A stretch of DNA of 64,000 nucleotides, taken from Henckelia pumila. Lineage: Eukaryota > Streptophyta > Magnoliopsida > Lamiales > Gesneriaceae. Below the pieces are notes generated by a model, which was not told the origin of the DNA, did no database searches, and saw only the letters and a list, made by a program, of their open reading frames with translations. Below are positions 10,565 through 23,738 of this stretch, one piece after another. The translations under genes were made by a program, and so were the position numbers. The stretch covers positions 8,246,001 to 8,310,000 of the forward strand of contig NW_027331831.1 of NCBI RefSeq assembly GCF_033568475.1, given 5' to 3'. How positions within the stretch are numbered: position 1 is the stretch's first letter; each line of letters opens with the position of its first letter.

Positions 10565-13500
10565 ATGGAGAAATTCCGCCACTGGAGCAGCGATTCGGGC
10601 AGCGGTTCGCCGGTGCACGGGAATCACGCGCGGTCATCGTCCGGCAGCGGCATTTCGAATTTCAAGCGCACTCAGAACTATGCCGCTAAAGCCGCGGCTC
10701 AGAGGCTGGCTCAGGTCATGGCTTCGCAATCCGCCGCTGGCAATGAAGACGATGAGGATGACGACGGCGAGGATGACAATGACGGAGGTTTAGGACTACG
10801 ATTCAATCCTCCTCTTCCCTTGTCTCTCTCCAGGCCGCCTATCAAAGCTAACGGCCTTAATAACGTCGGTAGTAGCGTTAAGCCTGCGGTCCAGTCTCCT
10901 AAGATTAGTAGATCTTCTTCTGATGCGGTAATTTTACATACTTCTTGCTTGTTTGCGCTAATGCGGTTTCATTTTGCTGTTTTTTTTTTCATGTAAAGAA
11001 AGATTTCGATGTTTTGTGGTGTAGCTGGTGATTTTGCATTTAGTTCTCAGCCAAGACAATCTTAGTGCTTTTTATGTTGAATTTGATTTGGCAGCTCAAT
11101 TACATGTTTGACCAAGGAGTTCAGCTGTCACGTTTCGTCTCTTTCTGTGGTTATATTTCGCTTGCATTCCAAAAGTCCTTCAAATTATAACCAATTTTGT
11201 GAGCAAGGAACACGCCATTAAACTCAATTATCGAAAAATTTGAATTTCCGTGTAGCTCTTTTATATATTTTCTTCTGCTAAATCTTCATCCAAGTAGAGG
11301 AGTTAAGGATCACCTAACTGTTCTCTGGTTCGAGCTCATTGCTGTAGTTATAGGCATATAGTGCCTGAATCCTGATAGGTGACAGTGAATTTATTCCTTT
11401 GAAACCATAGAATTGAGATTTTGTTGTGATTTATTATTTATTTCAGCACGTTGAATGAGGTGTGCTTGTTCAAGCAAGGTTGCATAGCCTGAAGGTTAAT
11501 TTTGGTTCTCCTTTCCTTGAGATTTTGTTGTGCTTTATGATTTATTTCAGCATGTTCAATGGGTGTGCTTGTTTAAGCGAGGTTGCATGGCCTGAATGTT
11601 AATTTTGGTTCTCCTTTCCTTTTCTTATCCTTTTATATCTTTAATTTTATTAGGTTAATCGCAACTTACTGGATGAAGTCCCTCCAGCTCGCTCAACATC
11701 TACAGGACGACCATCGATTTCAGTTGGCAATACGCACTCTGTCCCACCTAGTAGACCACAACTGAAAATTCCTGAGCCTATTCCACCGATTGATCCCCCT
11801 TCCCACCGGCAAAGAGAAAAAAGGTCTATGCTTAGGCATTTTTCAATCTTTCTAAGATCAAATAAGTACAGTGAGTGGCTTTATTGTTTGAATTCTTGGG
11901 TTCATCGGCTTTATGATAATATGATGATAGTGTGCACATGCATCTTAGTTCTAGAAGTCCAATTTCTCTCTATTTGCGCATGAGCTTCCTTTCATAATGA
12001 TAGATGTTGCCAAAGCTTGGATACATGACGATATTATACGATTGCATTTGTACATTCTATTACATATGAATTTAAAGGTACCTACGTGAAATGCAGGTTC
12101 GCACCAGAGTTAGGGCAGATAAACTTAAAAGATGCAGGAGATAAGCATGCTTCTTCTGCCCTACACGATGAAGTATGTTTTTTTTTTTTTTGGTTTGCCC
12201 AAAGTTTGAACATTTGAGAATTCTGCAGTCCAAATAAAATTTTTTTATTTCTCTATAGATGGCAATTATCTTGTCCCTTTGAAGCTAGTTTGAACTATTT
12301 GAGAATTCTGCAGTCCAAATAAAACTTTTTATTCTCTATAGATGGCATTTATGTTGTCCCTTTGAAGCTAATATCTACTTATTTAACAGCTTGATATGCT
12401 ACAAGAAGAAAACGAGAATATTCTAGAAAAGGTCTGTTTAACTTTTAACCCAAACATCCTTCTGCACATTATGGATTTATTGTCTCTGTGGCCTATGTAT
12501 TGAGGCTCATTCTTGGTGTTTATGACTGATGTTGCAGCTCCGGTTTGCAGAGGAGAGTTGCGACGAAGCTGAAGCCAGAGTTAGGGAGCTTGAGAAACAG
12601 GTCAATACATTCTCCTCATGTGCATGTAGAAGGTTCCATAAGTTTTTACTAAATCATATCATAATTTAAACAACTTTGGAGCCTGTATTTTAGTGCTTTT
12701 GGAGTTTTGATGGTTATTTTATCTGTGGTTCAATTGTATATTTGTATGCTCTTGTTCATAGCCTGAAAATGCAAGCAATTTGATTTTCTGATTCAGTGAG
12801 TCTCGTGTGTAGCTATTAGACTCTTACGAAATATTCAAAACATGTCTCTGGCATATAAATATGCTTTTCATTGCTTGGTCCGATGCAACTTAACTGATAT
12901 CTGGTTCCACATTACTAACGGTATGTCGAAACTCCAAATTCAGCTTCCTTATCCTTTCGAGACACTTCTTTACAACTGGTTTGTTGACTGACCTCTTTCT
13001 CTTTGACACTGTTTGCCTTCTACCTTCTGATGGTAATTTGATGTTATTTAAACTCCAAATTATGAGGGAAGCTGAGTGGATTACACTTGTTGTACAATTG
13101 CATAGAGTGTATGACAAGGCAAATGAATCATAGTTACCAATTTCAGTAACCAGCTTCAATTTGAATTCAACTTGAAGGCATTCTAAAAATCCTACAGGTA
13201 GCCGCTCTTGGAGAAGGGGTTTCTTTAGAAGCTAAGCTTTTGAGCAGGTAAAGAAATTTACGAAGACCTCCACCCTGGCTCCTAAGTTCAAATTTTGACA
13301 GCTGTTTTCTAAGTATCATATCAATAATTTCAGGAAAGAAGCGGCACTACGCCAACGAGAGGTACTCTTGATACCTAACCCCCCCCCCCCCCCCCCCCAA
13401 CCATAAAACAATATATGTATTCTGAACCAGTGGATTGAAATTAAAAGAAAAAAAAAAACCAGTGGATTGATCTGGCAACAAGATTGCATAACTTTGCGTC

Positions 13501-16500
13501 TTATTTTTTTCTAATTATGGTAAATGTTTGTTTTACAGACTGCACTTAAAGAGGCGAAGCTTGCAAAGGATGGAATAGATGTAGAATTGGCATCTCTGCG
13601 ATCTGATGTTAAGGTGAGTAGTATCACATTTTACTAGTTTATTTTGACTTAACCAACATATTTCTAAAACGATATATGTTTTGGTTGAATAAGATTGCAA
13701 AAGATGAGGCTGTCGTTGCCATTGATCAACTACATGGAATGGAGTCTGAACTTAAATCTCTCCGCTCCATGACTCAAAGAATGGTTTTGACTCAACATGA
13801 AATGGTAGGTGGCTGTTGTAGAATATTGCTTTGCAGTTAATCGTCTGAAGTTTCTTTTCTGGACTTTTTTTTTGCAGGAAGAAGTTGTACTTAAAAGGTG
13901 TTGGCTTGCGAGATACTGGGGCTTAGCTGCTAGCCTTGGTAATCAATATCTTCACTATCATTCATTCATTTGCTATTACATAGTTAATCTTTTACTTTTG
14001 GTGGCCTTATTGGCTGATTGAAATAATTAACATATAAAATCTTGTGTATCTCGTTTTGGTCAATGCTTATATTAACATTCGTCGGGTACGATTGCTTGAA
14101 ATGCGCATACCAACCTGTACCTAATGGCTAACAAACTGCATGCTGAACTTGAAGTTGTGGACTCCATGTTGTCATATTATTACTTTAGTGTAACAATGAA
14201 AAAATACGTTTGACATGCAGCCTTTCAAATATCACCAAATAAAAAATCTCCTTTGTGCAAGATTTTAGCTCGAATTAATTAAGACTGTTAAAATAAACCT
14301 CTTTTCTTTGCTGAGGCCTATTTGAATATATAGTCTTATTTTATGCCCAGGTCGTTTAAGTCATGCTTAATTACAGCATGCCTGATTAATTCAGGGCTCC
14401 GTCTCATTCTCTTAGATCATAAATTACATTATAAAGAAATGTCTTGGGTGTTCCTAATCATCATCATTGAAATCTTATGATTTCTTGCTCATATATAAAG
14501 TTCTGATCTCTCGCATCTAGTGTGCAGAAAATCCATGGGCGGACAGTCCCTACGAAAAAAAAAAATTAGAAACTGCTAAAATACACTACCATGTTTTTAG
14601 CACTCACCCACGGATTTCCTGCACACTAAGGTGCGGGGATCAAAACTATGTATGTGTGTATATATATTGCGGAGGATCAAAACTGTGTGGGTGTGTGTGT
14701 GTGTGTGTGTGTGTGTGTAGTATAGTTCTTTAGATTAGAGCAATAATCTGATTATGTTTTTCAGATATTAGTTCTCATTGTAATTTCACTGTCCTATTAG
14801 GTATTTGTGCAGATGTAGCTGTGTCAAAGCATGAGTACTGGTCATCTTTAGCACCTCTTCCTTTGGAAGTTGTTCTATCTGCTGGACAGAAGGCTAAGGA
14901 AGAATTTTCAGAAAGAGGTTAGTTTTCCATTGTTGGTTGTATCTCTTACCCTGAAAGACTCGACCCTAAAACAATTCCTTTGCTATATCTCACTGCTTTT
15001 GATATATAGTGATGATTCCTCTCTGTGTTTTGCAGGTGATAATAATCCACAAAGGGGAAAAATTGATGAGGACTTAAATGATCTCTCTGGGGAAGGAAAC
15101 ATCGAGAGCATGCTAACGGTTGAAATGGGCTTAAAAGAACTTGCTTCCTTGAAGGTTTTCCTTGCTGGTTTATTGACATTTCGCTGGCCATGTCGATTTC
15201 TTCTAATTTTATGGGGAATTGTATCATAAAGTTTTTCATTTTAAAGAAACTCAAACTGCCTTCCATTTAAATGTTGTCTAATATTAATTTATCTCAAGTA
15301 CTGGACTAAACTTCTTGTGTTATCGTTTCACTTTGTTTTTAGGGAATTTATGGAATTATTTCACTTGTCCTTTTTTTTTTCTTTTTCGTTTTAAACATTA
15401 TATTTTTCTGTTATTAAGGTTGAAGAATCCATTGCCCTTGCTTTGGTTCAACAACGCCGCCCGAACTCTGCCAGAACGTCAATATCAGGTTTATTTTTAA
15501 CATTTTGCAGTAATAATTAGTTTGAGGGATGACAATGTTTTTAACTTTTCTGAAGGATTTTGACCGCCAGTGCATGTATGTCTGGGTAGGAAGGATTTTG
15601 GCCAAAGAACTGTACTAATTATTACCTTCACTGATTGTTGTTTTAAAGAGTGATGAACCAATTCTTTGATTGATTACTTTCTGAAGTCGCTTTGAGTAGT
15701 TTTGAAATAACATAAGAATTATGAGTTTTCATTTTGCAATACTTTTACATGCTAGCAGATTTCAAGTCACCAAGTGATCCGAAGTACGTGGAAGCATTTG
15801 GTAAGTATAAGTGTCTTAATCTGTGTTCTCTTATTCAGTTGGATAAATTTTTTGTAATGTTATTAGTTAAGGGATTTTCTAAAATGATCTTATTGCATTT
15901 AGTGTTTATGATGCATGAAAGAGTATGGTTTCTGTTCACCATTTTTCATTTGTTCATTTTTCCAATATTACAGCTGACAGTGGTTTAATTAAAGTTGCTC
16001 TGCTACTTTGGATGATGTATCTGATAAATTTGATACTTGGATTTTTCGTTTTCTAAAGATGGCTGACTCCATCTTTTCCTCCAAATCCCTTCATCTATAA
16101 TTTAATTTTCTTGATAGTGGTTTATAATAATCCCCTACAGTGAACTAACAGAAAATCGTTTTTCCTCGCCACCGTAAGTGGTCAAAAATAGCATCTTTAA
16201 GGTAGGTAAATTTCAAATCTTTGGGATCAAATGTTTAATGAATGTATTAAACTGTGGATCTGTAATTGCTTTAATGTGCATCTATTTTTTTTTTCTTACT
16301 CAGTGCGAAAAACTGCCAATGCCCTTTGTCATATGAGACTGATTACAGAAATATTTTAAACTCTACGCGTTCATGTTTCTGTTTGTTTGCAGAACTCAGC
16401 CCAGAGGAATCTGAGGATGTCCTCTTCAAAGAGGTGCATTATTTTGCATTCAGTTCTTCTAGTTTTAGTGTGATCTGATGGTATTTTTAAAAAAAAATCA

Positions 16501-17876
16501 CGGAAGGCACTTTCAACCTACTTGCATCTGTTTTTCTTACCGTTATTTTTTGGTAACCAAGGTAAATTAGTTGCTATTAGTGATGTCTGTGAATCCATTT
16601 ATTGAAAAGACAACATTGCACCCTAGCTTTTATTGCATGTGTCACACTCTTTTTGGCAAGGAAACACAGAGATGTTGGAAAAAGGAAGGATTAAAGGCAA
16701 TAATTATGTGATACTGCGCCTAACTCCTATTAAAAAAATGTAATAATGTTCCTAATGTGATGCATTTATTGGTCGAGGGAGTAAAGGGGAGAAAATGAAA
16801 AGTTTGAGGATTACTACAGCATTAGTAATTTTACCAGAAATTTAAACCATGTTCTCCAACAAATTTATGTTTATTTTTCATGTATCATGCTGATTTATAA
16901 TTCCAATCAACGGTGTCCACAACATTATCTTTCCTCAATGTAGGCTTGGCTTACATACTTTTGGAGAAAATCTAAAATTTATGGTATAGAGGAAGAAATA
17001 GCCAAGTCAAGACTTAAATTTTGGATCAGCCGAAGTGGACAATCTCCTATGTCGCATGACGCGGTTGATGGTGAGTCCTGTAGTTTTGGAATTTCTCAAT
17101 TGAACATGTATTTAAGTAACATAGTGTTTGTACCAGTTCATAAGAAATATCAATGCACATATGCCTGGCATAGTGCTTGTACTAATTCGTATGAAAATAT
17201 CTATGCACATATGTGTTGCGTATATTTTTTAAAATCAGAATTTTCATTTTGTCATCATTAGGATACCATGATTAAATTGCAGACAAATGCTCGACAAATG
17301 AAAGTCGTGCAAGGATTTACACCGTAGCAAGATATGTCTGTTTTGACTTCAGCAATGCTAAAAAAACTGTGATTTTAAACTTCAATTATACTAAACTTCA
17401 ATTATAGTCATTATGGATGCGATGTGTTGACATGCATTACTCCAAATTCAATAAAAGCCTACTAATGTTATCTAGCTTGACATACTTGTGAGGTGAGTAG
17501 ATTTGTTAGAGGTCATTCTAATAGATGGTTTTTGAGTTGCATTCTGATTGACTGCAACTTGATGATCTCTGCTCTGAAGCATGAATTATTTTGTAGATGC
17601 TTGTAACTTTTAAGCATAGTGGCCAATCGTAGTTCTTATGAGCTTGTAATTCCTGATGGTTGAATTAATTTCAATACAATTAATATCAATTCAATGCTCA
17701 ATTGTCTACTGCTTACTGCTTCAAAATAATTGAGGATGTCATTTATTGTTTCAGTTGAGCAAGGTTTGATAGAACTAAGAAAACTGGGAATCGAGCAAAG
17801 GCTCTGGGAGGCATCACGCAAAGAAATTGACATGGGAGCATCCATTGGTGGACGCAGCTCTGTTGCACGGTCTTAA
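10565..17876 (+). CDS. SCD2: Coiled-coil protein SCD2-like (stomatal cytokinesis defective 2)
   Basis: Seventeen coding exons: 10565-10927, 11654-11823, 12097-12172, 12390-12431, 12538-12600, 13198-13247, 13334-13361, 13539-13613, 13694-13804, 13878-13938, 14801-14917, 15036-15154, 15419-15488, 15759-15800, 16393-16433, 16944-17070, 17755-17876. All borders are GT-AG and phases agree, giving 558 residues. The N-terminus is low-complexity (Ser/Gly, [16 protein letters not shown], an acidic run). The middle (about 185-345) is coiled coil ([14 protein letters not shown] and following). The C-terminal half is the conserved family region: [60 protein letters not shown] and [19 protein letters not shown]. 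In Arabidopsis, SCD2 acts with the DENN-domain protein SCD1 in clathrin-linked trafficking during cytokinesis and cell expansion. Length is near the Arabidopsis protein. No break is seen. The recognition rests on recalled motifs, not on a search. Confidence 0.85.
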
Positions 17877-20169
17877 GAATTCTACTTGATAATTCTTCTC
17901 CCAAGATTCAGGAAAATATACTTTTTACTCAATTACACGTGCATTATTAACCATATGATATTTAGCCTTACTAAAGTATTTAATTTAGCTATTGATAGAT
18001 AAAGTGTAGATCCTTGTTCTCTTTTAAAGAAATGAAAAGAAAAGAAAACTCATAGTTATCCATGGCCTTAGACTGCCAGTGATTGAAATGAGAGAAATAC
18101 TCACTGAAGTAAATGTTATCATGCAACGGAGACACCGTTATTCTCCAAACATTCTATTATGAGCCTTGTTGCTGTGATTCTGGAATCACTTGTTGATATT
18201 CTGTAACAAGATTTTTGAAGTGCAAACCAATTAATTTATACCTTTTTTTGTAAGACTAAATTTTTATGTACCAAGAAGACAAAACTTAGTTGCTTGTACC
18301 GTCGAAGAATTGTTTGATGTCTGGGCTGGATCCTGAAATATCACTAAATTCATGTGCGTCAGATTGAATTGATTTGTGCCTCTCTTTGAAGTGATGTAGA
18401 AAATAAAGTTCTGAATTGGACAAAGGACATCACATGTCAAACGTTGATGGATTAAAACCTAGTCTGTTTAGTTCGTGTATCGTCACCATCTAAATTCCTT
18501 ATTGAGAACCGACTTTACGCTTGCGAGACAATCACAAGAATACAGGGCGATACACTTTAAAAAAATGAATAAATTAGAGATATGAGGAATTTGTCATTTT
18601 CCATTTGGAAAGTTTCAATGTGGCCGATGGAATAAAGTATTTGCACAGAGCATTTTAAAGAAATCCTAGCTGTGCGTTGCAGCTGGTTTTGGAGTTAGGG
18701 TGAGCCCTTACATAATTCACGCCTATGTGTGGGGATGGGGGGCTCATTGAAATTGCCAAAAAAAAAAAAACAAATGGAGACAAATGAAGCATGTGATAAT
18801 GTATTATAACAACTCTAGTTGGCACGCAGCAAAAGAAGGGAAAAAGTGGATTAATTTTTGGTGAAAAGGGTTAGAATAGAAAACGAAGGGAGGTCTCTTT
18901 AATGAATAATTTAAAAGGAAATGTTGGTCCAATATCCTTGTTAACAGCTAACCACTTTCTGTTGTTTGATAGGACTTAGGCACTTAGCACACTATATGTT
19001 ATTAATATATATATTACTCCAAGTTGGAGCAATCCTCGAATAAAATACATATTACTTTTCCTTGATTTTCTCAAAACTGACATTAGCCAAAAACCCACTT
19101 TCTTTCACATTCGAGTATGGCCTCAACTTAATGATTCTTTTCGTTTTTGCTTCTCTTTATATAATTTTCTCGTTCCACATCTATCTACGGTGAAACATAT
19201 ACAAATCTCGTGATGATGGTTGTGCCTTTTTGATAATTGAAACTTACTTAACATTTACCATCTATCTTCTAGCTGGTTCTCTTTTAGTAGACCCAAACAA
19301 TATGCAGCTAGATATCTACCTACCACATTCAATAAATTGAACGTAATTATGATTTGCAAGAAAGATTTGTTTATACACACATATAAATCTAATAATTATG
19401 ATTTGTGTGTAATATTACTTAAGTTGGGGTTTGCAGATTTGGGTCGGTTGACATGACAGCGGTCACTTCACTTTCATTCAAATGAACCATAACAGAAGCC
19501 TTTTTCCTACTTTTTTGAAATTTTCCTTTCTGTCCCCAAAAATGGTTTATTGTTCTTTTTTTTTTTTCTAAAAAATTTTGAATCCCGAAAATATGGTTGG
19601 TCCACGTGGGTTATGGGCATGTAAACTGGCCAATAGTTGAGCATAGGCGTGCATAGGTTTTGGGTAAAATAAATTGTATTTTCGGCAACAACCTCAAGTG
19701 CACATCATTTCTATCTTGACACCATTATGGATCCTTTTGTCTATTTGCGGGAAGGCTCCTTGACGAAGAGGAAATTCGGATTCCGTCACTCTGATATCAA
19801 ATATAACTTAAGTTATCTCAATAAATTATGGCTCAAATTTATTAAATTAGTGCACTCAAATTTATTTTTACAAGAACCGAGTCATAATCAAATACATGAT
19901 TGAGATATTCTCTCAATTAACCCCTTATCCAGCCCTCCCCCACTCATTTACCGTTATTATTTTTCAAACAAAATAAAATCAAACCAGCTTCCATTTTCCA
20001 AAGTTCCCGTCTGAATTATAATTTCATTGAAAATTACATATTCATTAAAAAGAAAAATAGTTAATTTGACCGTATCTTCATCTAAATTTTGAGGTACTTG
20101 CAATTGAAGGCTCAATCAAACTTGAGAATGGCAACCAATTTCCAACATTGAACGCCAAAATGGCGCCTG
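17877..20169. other. Intergenic DNA, no gene seen
   Basis: Presumed 3' flank of the SCD2-like gene followed by AT-rich DNA. An A run at 18759-18771 follows a GC-richer 80-base stretch and could be the tail of an old retroposed copy, but this is too weak to call. No open frame of note on either strand. Confidence 0.5.
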
Positions 20170-20652
20170 ATTTGTTGCTCCAACCCAGCGCCATTTTTGG
20201 CGCTAGGTTGGTGCAACACTGTAGCTTAACGCTATCTTATTTTTTTATTTTTTTTTTGTTTTCTAATTAATTCTTTAATTATTTAAATTAATAAAATTAA
20301 AATTCATAAATTAAATAATGAGTTTAAATATTTAAATAAATAAAATAAAATATTTAAAAAAAATTAAAATTATTCTGAAAATATATTTTATTAAAATTTT
20401 TAATTCATTAATATTTCTATGTAGAAAATATTATTTTAGAAATTATTGATATTTTAATTATTGTGTTTAAAAATATTTTGTGAAATAAATTAGTTGTTGT
20501 GAATAAAATAATAGAGAATATTCAGAGAATATTACTTTTAGTATAGAGTTTAGAGTTAATGGGTAGGTGAGTGTTGTATTTGGTGTAAAAATTATATTAT
20601 TTTGAAGTTAGTGTTACACTAAAATAGCGTAATGGGTTGGAGATGGCCTAAA
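20170..20652. mobile_element. MITE-like element with CCAACCCA / TGGGTTGG ends
   Basis: The left end holds GCTCCAACCCAGCGCC and the right end TAATGGGTTGGAGATGGCC, which are imperfect inverse copies around an AT-rich centre. The left end also contains a smaller inverted repeat built on AGCGCCATTTTTGGCGCT. Only weak support for the borders; no coding sequence. Confidence 0.4.
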
Positions 20653-21940
20653 GGTGGGTGGAAAATTGGAGTGGCTTAGTAGCACAAGCAATGATAACTG
20701 ATCGATAACTAAAAACAATGCATGCATAAAGCAAATATTGCAGGTCCTTAATTCTTGCAAAGACTATCTTCCACTTTTTGCAATAACATTTTACGTATAC
20801 ATATTGAATCACTTGATTATGTCTGGACTCCATGCTTTGACAACTTCGCATCACCTTTACACAATCAAGACCACTATTCTAAGACCCGACTTATGTTCTT
20901 CTACAACCAACCATTACGGTTCAATGAAAGATGAAATTGGAACCGGGCCGAATCGAACCGAATCGACATTTTGGTTTTGATTTGATCGAATGTTTGATGA
21001 TATAGAAAATCATTTGTACCAAGCATTTGTCGTCGGCGTAATTATATATAATTTGATGAGTGATAGTTTCAATTAAAAATGTTGCATATCAAAACTTCGC
21101 CAAATAAATGTTAGATTTTTATTTATTATTTTTTTTTTCGCTTTAGTTCAACTGTTTAGAACAATCTCAAAAGTTTCTATTGTTCTAAACTTATAATATG
21201 ATTCAAAAACAAGATGATATGGCATTCAAAAACGATGTTGTCTAAGTTTCGAAATTCTTCAAATATTCAAATATCATAGTTAATTAGTGTTGTTTAGTTG
21301 TCAAATATTAAATGTTATATTTAGATTTTTAGTTATTCATTTTGTTGAAATATTAATTTCGCCTCCCAAAAGAATAAATCTTCTAACTCCGCCACAAATT
21401 TGAATAACGTATATTTATTTCCTTAAATTTTTTTATGAAAAAAGATAATGTTGATCAAACTTTTAAATATACCGATAAAAAATATTTGTTTAGCAGGTGA
21501 GATCGCTTATTTTATAACCAATTAATTATATGATTGAATTAAAAATGATATGTAAAGTATGTTACGTATTTCTAATATTCATCGACTGCACAATCTAATT
21601 TAAGAAAAAACTATATTGACTCTAGAGTCTATGTATATTAAAAACATTAATATATTATAAGCTAAAAAAATTAGATATCTTAGAAAATATTTAGCACATT
21701 GTATACAAAATGATATATAGATGGATGTACAAAAAGATGAAAAAGATACTCCAAAATATTGACTCAATATTAAATGATTAAAAATAACAAAAAATCAAAA
21801 TATACAATATAATTATAATAATTAATATTTAGATAATATTTGAGTTAGCATTTATGATTAACAAATAACATCATAACTAAAATTTCTAAATCCACTAAGT
21901 AAAGCAAATAAACGATTTTTATGATAAAGTAATTAATTAA
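20653..21940. other. Intergenic DNA, no gene seen
   Basis: AT-rich with stops in all frames. The short frames at 20648-20980 overlap on both strands and show no domain. Confidence 0.5.
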
Positions 21941-22210
21941 GGGATAATTGCATATATCACTTCTGTGAAATTATGAGAATGCTGAAAACCCCCTATTATT
22001 ATTAATCTCTTGTATTTTGAAATTTTGAGCACAAATACGTATTTTCAAAAAATACGTAAGAAAAAAGGGTTGTGTGCTCAAAATTTGAAAATATAGAGAG
22101 GTGTGTGTTCAAGATTAAAAAACACAAGGCCGAAACTAATAGATCATTCTTTTTCATATGAGATTTTTAGTAATTTCGATATTTCACGGGAGTTATGTAT
22201 ACAATTACCC
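21941..22210. mobile_element. Small foldback / MITE-like element
   Basis: Starts GGGATAATTGCATATATCAC and ends TATGTATACAATTACCC, which are inverse copies. The inverse match continues inwards: CTGTGAAATTATGAGAATGC on the left against a related word around 22160-22190, and TGAGCACAAA against TTGTGTGCTCA near the centre. No coding sequence; superfamily unknown. Confidence 0.5.
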
Positions 22211-23682
22211 CTGAGTTAATAACAAAAATACTAAATCCACTGAGTTTTATTTTCATTATTTATAATACTTTAGTCTTTTATTTCGATTCTTTAAATTTTG
22301 TGTAGGTCTTCTATTACATTTATTCGTAAGATTGGTTGACCTAATTAATGTAGATTGAAAATAATATTTTGGCATAAAAAATATGATTTTTTATGAGTTA
22401 GATCGAGCAAAATATCAATCTCACCAAACTAACACATGAGATAGTTTATATTAGATATGATATAAAAATAAAATAAATTTAAATTTAATCATATTTATAA
22501 TAGAAATCGACTAAGTAACAATCAAATCATCTATTTGTTTTATTTGTTTTAGATGTATTGTTTTTTTAATGGTAGTAGCTAAAGATCTTATATGCATGGA
22601 TCCTAAGTTTCTTTTGATAAATGTGAATCACGTTTTAAGCTTTATTTTTTAATAATTATCTTCGAAATTTTTTATATCGATGAATTTAATTTTCTACATT
22701 AATTTTTATTGTATAACCATTTCTTTTAAATATGTTTGGCGCTCAATGACATGTTAATACACATCACTACAAATTTTCTTAATTTTTTAATTATAAATTA
22801 TTTTAAAATTTTAATATAAATATAAATAACTTAACTTATAAATTTTAAGAGTGATCACATTCAAATGCATCGATCCATTTTTTATTTCCATATCACTTAG
22901 CTTGCATATAGTATATATAGATATATTAGGAGCAAATATAAAAAAATTTATTTACTCGGTAAAAAATTCAAATGGTAGAAAATAAAACTATTAATTATCA
23001 TTAAATAATACTTAGTAAAAAAGTTGAGAAAAAGAAAGAAATAATAATGTTGTAACACTTATACATGTAGCCAAAAAGAAAGATATGTAGAAATTGTAAG
23101 AGAGGAAGGATAGCACTTTCTCAACCATTTTCTATTTACCTGAATCCGAAAGTAGATTGAATTTACCGATGTTCTTTTTCTCACGTCAAACAAATCGAAG
23201 TCAGAAAAGTTTCATATGAAAGCAACAAGTGAACGCTTTCTTTCTTGGAAGTCATCATTTATTTATTTTTTTATATTCCAAAAAAAAAAAACTTTCTTGG
23301 GTGAAATAATTACCTCAGTTGTCGACTTATCGTACCACCCATTTCTTGGTTTATTTTCCCTTTGAAAATCCATTTCTTGGTTTCTTCTTTCTTTGAAGTT
23401 TTGAAAGATAAAATAAATTCTTGGAACAAATGCAACTTTTGGCACAAAACAACAGTACACAACAGAGCAAACCACAATTACGTACACTCAGCAAAAAAAT
23501 ATATTCTCTCTGTCATAATTCCTGATTCAAACACAGTCACAGTTGCCCACACACCACATGGCTTGGCTTCACTTCACTTTCATACCACAAATCTCTGAAA
23601 CCACACAAGCTGCTATTTCAATAGTTTAATAATTATTACAATAACAATCACGAATTCAGAAAGAACAAGGCTTCCACTTTCA
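22211..23682. other. Intergenic DNA, 5' flank of the carboxypeptidase gene
   Basis: AT-rich. Overlapping open frames on both strands at 23263-23598 have no recognisable domain. The last few hundred bases are presumably promoter. Confidence 0.5.
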
Positions 23683-23690
23683 TATATAAA
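23683..23690 (+). promoter_or_regulatory. Putative TATA box of the carboxypeptidase gene
   Basis: TATATAAA lies 49-56 bases upstream of the ATG at 23739. This would leave a short leader of about 25 bases. Motif and spacing are the only evidence. Confidence 0.55.
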
Positions 23691-23738
23691 TAAAAACTCG
23701 TCCCCTTTTCTTGGCAACACAACGTCTCTCACACTGAG

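Noticed and set aside
13381..13398. C homopolymer of about 18 in an SCD2-like intron
   Set aside because: Striking but explained as a simple repeat; it lies in an intron and changes no splice site.
18700..18771. Possible retroposed tail ending in an A run
   Set aside because: Only one short GC-richer stretch and a 13-base A run; no target duplication or coding remnant.
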